Under the pieces are notes generated by a model. That model ran no database searches. It had not been told where the DNA came from and saw only the letters and a program-made list of their open reading frames with translations. The translations under genes and the position numbers were made by a program. This document shows positions 24,820 to 29,687 of a DNA stretch of 29,687 bases, in pieces (the first letter of the stretch is position 1; each line of letters opens with the position of its first letter). This DNA comes from Bacillota bacterium (GTDB taxonomy: Bacteria; Bacillota_C; Negativicutes; CTSoil-072). The stretch is from NCBI GenBank assembly GCA_017861495.1, contig JAGFXW010000038.1:1-29687 (forward strand), read 5' to 3'.

Positions 24820-26559
24820 CTATTCGCCGGAATGACATACTCCACATCGTGTGCAACCTGGCGCGCACGGCGCTGTATATTGCTGTTGCTCTGCCTTATG
24901 CAGTTCGTCCGCCAAATACTCCCTGGCTACGCCAATATCTAAGTGATCCCACGGTAAAACTTCCGAAAAGCTCCTTCGCCGATATAAGTAAAATCGTTCA
25001 TCCAAGTTATATTCTTTCATGACACGACGAAATGCTTTTACTCCGTTTTTTTGCGCCGCTTCCGCCAAAACCGCAGAAAGATGCCTGTCGCCACGCGCCA
25101 ATATAGCCTGTACGTACGCCTCGCGGATCGATTCGGCAATGACAATAATCCCTTTTTCTTTCTGCAACTCGCTGCGAATATTCTTTAATCTTGTTTCGAC
25201 AACCGCTTCTTCGGCCATCGGCAGCCATTGAAACGGAGTGCACGGTTTAGGAATAAAAGGATTCACGCTTAAGGTAAGTTTTCCTTTACTTCCCAACGCG
25301 GTCATGAGCCGCTTAATTTCCTGCGCCATCGAAACGATTGCTGTATTATCTTCTTCTTCTTCAAACGGCAGCCCGATCATAATATATAACTTCACATTCG
25401 GAATACCGGCCTGAATGGCCATCGTGACCGCACGGCTTAAATGCTCATTTGTAATTCCTTTATTAATCACCTTGCGCAACCGATCGCTGCCGGCTTCCGG
25501 CGCCAAAGTAATGGTTTTTTGACCGCATGCCGCCAAGGAAGAAACCAGGTCAGGCGTCAAGGAATCCGCTCGCAAGGATGCGACAGAAAACAGCATATCG
25601 GGCGGCAAAACCTCACGGCATAACCGGTCAATTTCGGGGTAATCCGATACTGCCGCTCCGACCAGGCCCACCTTCGCACCATGCGCAGCTGCTTGTTGCA
25701 GCGACTGCTCAATATTCTGCAGCGATTTTACCCGCGGCCGGCGAAAGCAATATCCCGCCATGCAAAAACGGCAATGGCGGCCGCAGCCTCTGGCTAATTC
25801 AATTAAAAACATATCGCGGAATTCCGTATTGGCAGTCATAATCGCAGTTTGCCCCGCATAGCGGTCAAAATCCCGCACCCATCGTCGTTGGATTTTTGCA
25901 GGAACTTGCTCCGTCTGGCAAATTTCCTGTATCACTCCGTCAGGCTGGTATATTGGCTGGTAAAAACAAGGTACATACACCCCGTCGATATTCGCTAATC
26001 TTAACAATAATTGCCTGCGGGACAGAAGCTCGTTCTTGGCCTGATAGTAAATATCCAGCACTTCATGGATAACTTCTTCCCCTTCACCAATAATAAAAAG
26101 GTCGACAAAGTCGGCCAAAGGTTCCGGGTTGAATGTAGCACAGGGGCCGCCGACAAGAACCAGCGGATCATCTTCCTTCCGTTCGTTTGCCAGCAGCGGC
26201 ACTTTCCCCAACTGCAACATCGTTACCATATGAAAATAATCCATTTCAAAAGAAACAGCAAAACCAATCAACGGAAACTCGTACAACGGTCTCTGGGTTT
26301 CCATGGTTAACAGCGGAGTCCGTGTTTTTTCATATTCTTGCAACACTTTCGGCTCTGGGAAAAAAATTCTCTCACACGCCGTATCCGTTCGGGAGTTAAT
26401 TTGATCATAAAGAATATGCAGCCCTAAGTTGGACATGCCAATATGGTAACTGTTGGGATATGCTAATGCAAATCCTCCACGCGCACCCGGTGAAAATATC
26501 TGGGCGCCTTTTTCTTCGGCCAACATTTTTTGTAATCTTTGTTTTAATTGCCAAGTCAT
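24820..26559 (-). CDS. TIGR03960-type radical SAM protein
   Basis: A 579-residue radical SAM enzyme of the TIGR03960 family, common in Clostridia-like bacteria and of unknown function. The N-terminal part (about 1-240) resembles a cobalamin-binding-like fold (LVGGPCATFNPEPLADFVDLFIIGEGEE). The radical SAM core has the cluster motif Cys259, Cys263, Cys266 in GCGRHCRFCMAGY, then APEAGSDRLRKVINKG and KLYIMIGLPFEEEED. The tail ends with a second cysteine cluster (CAPGCTRCGVC). Its own start at 26559 has no good binding site; a 10-codon leader ORF overlaps it (see 26556-26588). It precedes pgeF by 12 bases. Confidence 0.9.
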   Translation of the reverse strand: MTWQLKQRLQKMLAEEKGAQIFSPGARGGFALAYPNSYHIGMSNLGLHILYDQINSRTDTACERIFFPEPKVLQEYEKTRTPLLTMETQRPLYEFPLIGFAVSFEMDYFHMVTMLQLGKVPLLANERKEDDPLVLVGGPCATFNPEPLADFVDLFIIGEGEEVIHEVLDIYYQAKNELLSRRQLLLRLANIDGVYVPCFYQPIYQPDGVIQEICQTEQVPAKIQRRWVRDFDRYAGQTAIMTANTEFRDMFLIELARGCGRHCRFCMAGYCFRRPRVKSLQNIEQSLQQAAAHGAKVGLVGAAVSDYPEIDRLCREVLPPDMLFSVASLRADSLTPDLVSSLAACGQKTITLAPEAGSDRLRKVINKGITNEHLSRAVTMAIQAGIPNVKLYIMIGLPFEEEEDNTAIVSMAQEIKRLMTALGSKGKLTLSVNPFIPKPCTPFQWLPMAEEAVVETRLKNIRSELQKEKGIIVIAESIREAYVQAILARGDRHLSAVLAEAAQKNGVKAFRRVMKEYNLDERFYLYRRRSFSEVLPWDHLDIGVAREYLADELHKAEQQQYTAPCAPGCTRCGVCHSGE

Positions 26560-26588
26560 ATACTATCCATGAAATGCCCTCTGCGCAT
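26556..26588 (-). CDS. Ten-codon leader ORF overlapping the radical SAM gene start
   Basis: Five G residues (26597-26601) lie exactly eight bases before an ATG at 26588, which starts MRRGHFMDSI. Its stop codon overlaps the ATG of the radical SAM gene (ATGA). The downstream gene has only a weak GGA near its own start. So ribosomes probably load at the leader and restart on the main gene. The peptide itself is unlikely to have a function. That this is a real coupling device is inference from the strong site and the overlap. Confidence 0.45.
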   Translation of the reverse strand: MRRGHFMDSI

Positions 26589-26693
26589 TGCATTTTCCCC
26601 CTATTAAAACTCATCGAACCAATCGTTTCTTCGTTTCTTTAAAATCACATTTCGACAGCAACTCCGATATCCCTTCCCGTAACCATGAACAAT

Positions 26694-26719
26694 AAGGACC
26701 CAGCCTAGACCGGGTCCTT
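26694..26719 (-). terminator. Likely terminator after nrdG
   Basis: AAGGACCC and GGGUCCUU form an eight-pair stem just past the nrdG stop. The following AUUGUU is a short U run, so the terminator may be moderate. It separates the nrd genes from the radical SAM gene. Confidence 0.65.
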
Positions 26720-26741
26720 ACGACTGAGATTATATAATAGC

Positions 26742-27230
26742 TTATACTTCCAGTTCAATCACCTGATTGGCGGCCAACGATTTGCGGACGTCAATAATCC
26801 GCTGATTAGCCGATCCCCGAAAAGGGAGTTGTAAATCTTTTTGTTCCAAGATAAACGGACCATCCACCAAAACATCAATCATCCGCAGCGCCGGAAGCTC
26901 TTTCACTTCTTCAAATGTATAACCGGTATACACCCAAATATCCAAAGACGGATTACGCCGCCGGATTAAAAACAAAATATTCAACATCGCGTCGGCCTGC
27001 GCTAACGGATCGCCACCGCTAAAAGTAATTCCCTGATGGAGCGGAGATACCTTGTCAAGCAGCAAGTCGGCAAACTCCTCTTCACCAAGTTCATGGCCGC
27101 CGTCAAAAGAGAGCAACAAAGGGTTATGACAACCAGGACAATGCCGCGGACATCCCTGCAAAAATGCAGTTACTCTGATCCCTAGCCCATCTACTATCGA
27201 TTCATTGATAATGTCCGCATATTTAACCAT
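26742..27230 (-). CDS. nrdG: Anaerobic ribonucleotide reductase activating protein
   Basis: NrdG is a radical SAM activase that makes the glycyl radical on NrdD. The 162-residue protein starts KYADIINESIVDGLGIR and has the cluster motif Cys27, Cys31, Cys34 in GCPRHCPGC, followed by HNP, TFSGGDPL and DIWVYTGYTFEE. I chose the ATG at 27230 because GGGGG lies seven bases before it; longer in-frame starts lie in the end of nrdD. It follows nrdD by 25 bases, so the two are made together. Confidence 0.96.
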   Translation of the reverse strand: MVKYADIINESIVDGLGIRVTAFLQGCPRHCPGCHNPLLLSFDGGHELGEEEFADLLLDKVSPLHQGITFSGGDPLAQADAMLNILFLIRRRNPSLDIWVYTGYTFEEVKELPALRMIDVLVDGPFILEQKDLQLPFRGSANQRIIDVRKSLAANQVIELEV

Positions 27231-27255
27231 TTCTAAACCCCCTATTCCCTTCTGT

Positions 27256-29268
27256 TTAAAAATGAGCCACCCGTTGTTCCAACTCTTTACATTTCGCATC
27301 ATTAAAGCGCTCTACCGTACTTAAGTACCCGGTAATCCGCCGCAGCCTCCGGATTGCTGTCTGCCCGCATACCGGGCAAGTATCCTGGTCTATGACACCC
27401 AAATGCCCGCAATCATCACAAAAATCAACAGGGAAATTAATACCGGCATACCCCATATCGCTTTTCGCCATAAAACGAAGAAGATCTTCTATCGCTTTTA
27501 AATTATGCACTGGCGAGGAAGCAAATTCGACATAACTGATATGTCCGGCGTTCGTGTATTTGTGGTACGTTCCTTCCAACCGAATTTTATCAAAAGCGCT
27601 GATCGGGTAGTTTACCGGGACATGGAAAGAATTGGTGTAATATTCTTTGTCCGTTACCCCAGGAATAATTCCGTATTCTTTTAAGTCCATTTTTACAAAT
27701 CGTCCCGATAAGCCTTCCGCCGGAGTTGCTAATAACGTATAGTTTAAATTATATTGATCCGACGCCTTATCAATTTTATTCCGCATAAAGGCGACAATTT
27801 CTTCGCCCAAAACTTGCGCTTCTTCACTTTGTCCATGATGGAAGCCAGTTAACGCAGTAAGGGTTTCTGCCAAACCAATAAATCCAACCGATAGTGTCCC
27901 ATGTTTGATTGCCGGTTCCAACTTATCGTCCAGACCTAATTCATCGGAAGCCAAATAGAGATGCTGCCCCATAAGAAACGGCATATCTTTTACTTTTAAA
28001 TTTGCCTGAACTTCATACCGGTGATACAATTGCTCACATGTCATATCAATCAAATCAGATAAGCTCTGATAAAATTTCATTAAATTACGTTCTGCGTTGA
28101 TAGCCAGCCGGGGGAGGTTGATCGTGGTAAAACTCAAATTTCCGCGGCCATCGGTCACTTCCGGGCCAAAACGGTCGGCCATAACCCGTGTCCGGCATCC
28201 CATGTAACTAACTTGATCCTTGTATTGCTTATTAAACGACGAATCCATAAAGCTGAACGTGGGGTTTAACCGTTGAGCCGCTACCCGAATAGCCAATTGA
28301 AATAAATCATAGTTAGGGTCGCCAGGGTTAAAGTTAACTCCTTCTTTTAAACGGAAGATGATATTGGGGAAAATGGGCGTTTCACCATGGCCCAAACCTT
28401 TTTCATATGCTAAAAGAATATTTCTGGTTACCGCTCTACCGGCCGGAGAAGTATCCCCGCCAACATTCAAGCTGGAAAACGGCACTTGGGCTCCGGCCCG
28501 GGAGTGCATGCTGTTTAAGTTATAAATCAACGCTTCCATAGCCTGGTATATTTCATCCTCGCCAGCGTTCTCCATAAACGGCGCCATATCACGGTCAAAA
28601 AAAGCGAAGGATTGTCCGCCGTGCATATCATTTTGCGAACTTTGCAGAATAATGGCCGCCAATGCAGTGGCGGAAGCCGGCCGTTTGGGGGAACGAATAA
28701 AACCATGTCCATTGTTAAAACCGGATTCTAATAATTTGCCCAACGGAATTTGTACACAGGTCAGCGTTTTTCCGTAAAAATCTAAATCATGGATATGAAT
28801 ATCGCCCCGACGGTGCGCGTTCGCTAAATGCTCCGGAATTAACCGATTTAAATAATACGCTTTACTGGCAGCGCTGGCAATTTGCAGCATTTTTGCCGAG
28901 GGCGAATTCGAAACATTTGCGTTTTCACGGCTGGTCTCAACCAAAATATCCGCAACAGCATCCATTAAATCCGATTTTGCATCACGCATGCGGGTTCGGT
29001 TATAACGGTACAAAATATATGCTTTTGCGGTGCGGGCGTGACCTTTCTCGATTAATATTTTTTCAACAGCGTCCTGAACATCCTCTACACCAAAGCCACC
29101 GCCGTTGTATTCTTGCTTCAGGAAACGAAGCACATCCAAAGTTAACTCCAGCGCCATTTGCTTGTCGGCTCCACCAACGGCCTTGGCAGCTTTAAAGATG
29201 GCTTCCGTAATCTTACCTTCATCAAATAATACTTCCCGTCCGTCACGTTTTTTTATCATTGTAAACAT
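27256..29268 (-). CDS. nrdD: Anaerobic (class III) ribonucleoside-triphosphate reductase
   Basis: NrdD reduces ribonucleotides to deoxyribonucleotides without oxygen, using a glycyl radical. The 670-residue protein has an N-terminal ATP-cone (about 1-95, IKKRDGREVLFDEGKI) for allosteric control, then the catalytic barrel with DIHIHDLDFYGKTLTCVQ and HGGQSFAFFD. Near the end are a zinc site with two CxxC pairs (CDDC and CPVC) and the glycyl-radical loop RRITGYL, with Gly about residue 647. The ATG at 29268 has GAGG six bases upstream; earlier in-frame starts overlap that site. It lies between nrdR and nrdG, so the regulator, reductase and activase form one unit. Confidence 0.97.
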   Translation of the reverse strand: MFTMIKKRDGREVLFDEGKITEAIFKAAKAVGGADKQMALELTLDVLRFLKQEYNGGGFGVEDVQDAVEKILIEKGHARTAKAYILYRYNRTRMRDAKSDLMDAVADILVETSRENANVSNSPSAKMLQIASAASKAYYLNRLIPEHLANAHRRGDIHIHDLDFYGKTLTCVQIPLGKLLESGFNNGHGFIRSPKRPASATALAAIILQSSQNDMHGGQSFAFFDRDMAPFMENAGEDEIYQAMEALIYNLNSMHSRAGAQVPFSSLNVGGDTSPAGRAVTRNILLAYEKGLGHGETPIFPNIIFRLKEGVNFNPGDPNYDLFQLAIRVAAQRLNPTFSFMDSSFNKQYKDQVSYMGCRTRVMADRFGPEVTDGRGNLSFTTINLPRLAINAERNLMKFYQSLSDLIDMTCEQLYHRYEVQANLKVKDMPFLMGQHLYLASDELGLDDKLEPAIKHGTLSVGFIGLAETLTALTGFHHGQSEEAQVLGEEIVAFMRNKIDKASDQYNLNYTLLATPAEGLSGRFVKMDLKEYGIIPGVTDKEYYTNSFHVPVNYPISAFDKIRLEGTYHKYTNAGHISYVEFASSPVHNLKAIEDLLRFMAKSDMGYAGINFPVDFCDDCGHLGVIDQDTCPVCGQTAIRRLRRITGYLSTVERFNDAKCKELEQRVAHF

Positions 29269-29298
29269 GAACATCCTCACCTTTCACAGCAATAGCCA

Positions 29299-29687
29299 TT
29301 ATTTTTTTTGTGAGTTTATCAACGCCTCAAGCTCGAGTTTAAAATTCTCGACATCGGCAAACTGGCGATACACCGAAGCAAACCGGACATAAGCAATTTG
29401 ATCAATGTCTTTAAGATACCGCATCACAGTCTCACCGATTCGGCGGGTTTGGATCTCCCGTTCCATTGTATTGCGAAGTTCCTTTTCTACATTGTCCGCC
29501 AATGACTCAATCACATTGAGGGGAACCGGCCGTTTTTCAAATGCCCTTAGCAATCCATTCAACAGCTTGGACCGGTCAAATAGTTCTCGTCGTCCATCTT
29601 TCTTGATAACCATAAGCGGGATTTCTTCCACCACTTCATACGTGGTAAACCGGCGTCCGCAGCTCAAACATTCACGACGCCGGCGAA
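29299..29687 (-). CDS. nrdR: NrdR transcriptional repressor, N terminus missing
   Basis: NrdR is a zinc-finger and ATP-cone repressor of ribonucleotide reductase genes that senses dATP/ATP. The gene runs off the right edge. What remains covers the end of the zinc ribbon ([17 protein letters not shown], second cysteine pair) and the whole ATP-cone ([29 protein letters not shown] to the end). About 27 N-terminal residues, with the first cysteine pair, lie outside the window. It sits directly upstream of nrdD. NrdR-box operators, if present, would lie upstream of this window. Confidence 0.95.
   Translation of the reverse strand, partial: RRRRECLSCGRRFTTYEVVEEIPLMVIKKDGRRELFDRSKLLNGLLRAFEKRPVPLNVIESLADNVEKELRNTMEREIQTRRIGETVMRYLKDIDQIAYVRFASVYRQFADVENFKLELEALINSQKK

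Overview
The window looks like a housekeeping stretch of a Bacillota chromosome. Strong AGGAGG-type ribosome binding sites, SAM-I and T-box leaders, remA, sepF, divIVA, pyrR, rqcH and ylmH all point that way. The gene order and the anaerobic enzymes (nrdD/nrdG, an 8-iron ferredoxin, PEP synthase) suggest an anaerobe, possibly of the Negativicutes (Sporomusaceae-like). That placement is inferred from gene content only. Almost everything is on the minus strand; rqcH and a two-gene unit (unknown protein plus DUF169) are on the plus strand.

Right to left along the minus strand, the window opens with nrdR (cut by the edge), nrdD and nrdG: anaerobic ribonucleotide reductase, its activase and its repressor. 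Next come a TIGR03960-type radical SAM protein, pgeF, yggS, sepF, proC, ylmH, divIVA and yggU, a compact division and cell-envelope cluster. Then ileS follows behind a consensus promoter and an Ile-specific T-box. After it are two small membrane proteins, a ferredoxin with a one-base frameshift, and lspA-rluD-pyrR.

The middle (about 8.1-12.9 kb) is the accessory part and reads by eye as more AT-rich. A fused membrane-cytochrome/molybdopterin oxidoreductase gene sits behind a class I cyclic-di-GMP riboswitch. It is followed by PEP synthase, a probable remnant of a universal stress protein gene and a possible 30-residue membrane protein. On the plus strand is an unknown 81-residue protein followed by a DUF169 protein.

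The left part holds rqcH (plus strand), then dapF and its terminator, a broken yicC, and remA-gmk-rpoZ-coaBC. metK follows behind a SAM-I riboswitch, then a possible structured RNA with its own terminator, then the start of priA, which runs off the left edge.

I see no complete mobile element, CRISPR array, tRNA or rRNA, and no convincing new multi-gene system. The points most worth following are the c-di-GMP switch in front of the fused Mo enzyme, the unassigned RNA between metK and priA, the two broken conserved genes (yicC and ferredoxin), and a short leader ORF overlapping the start of the TIGR03960 gene.
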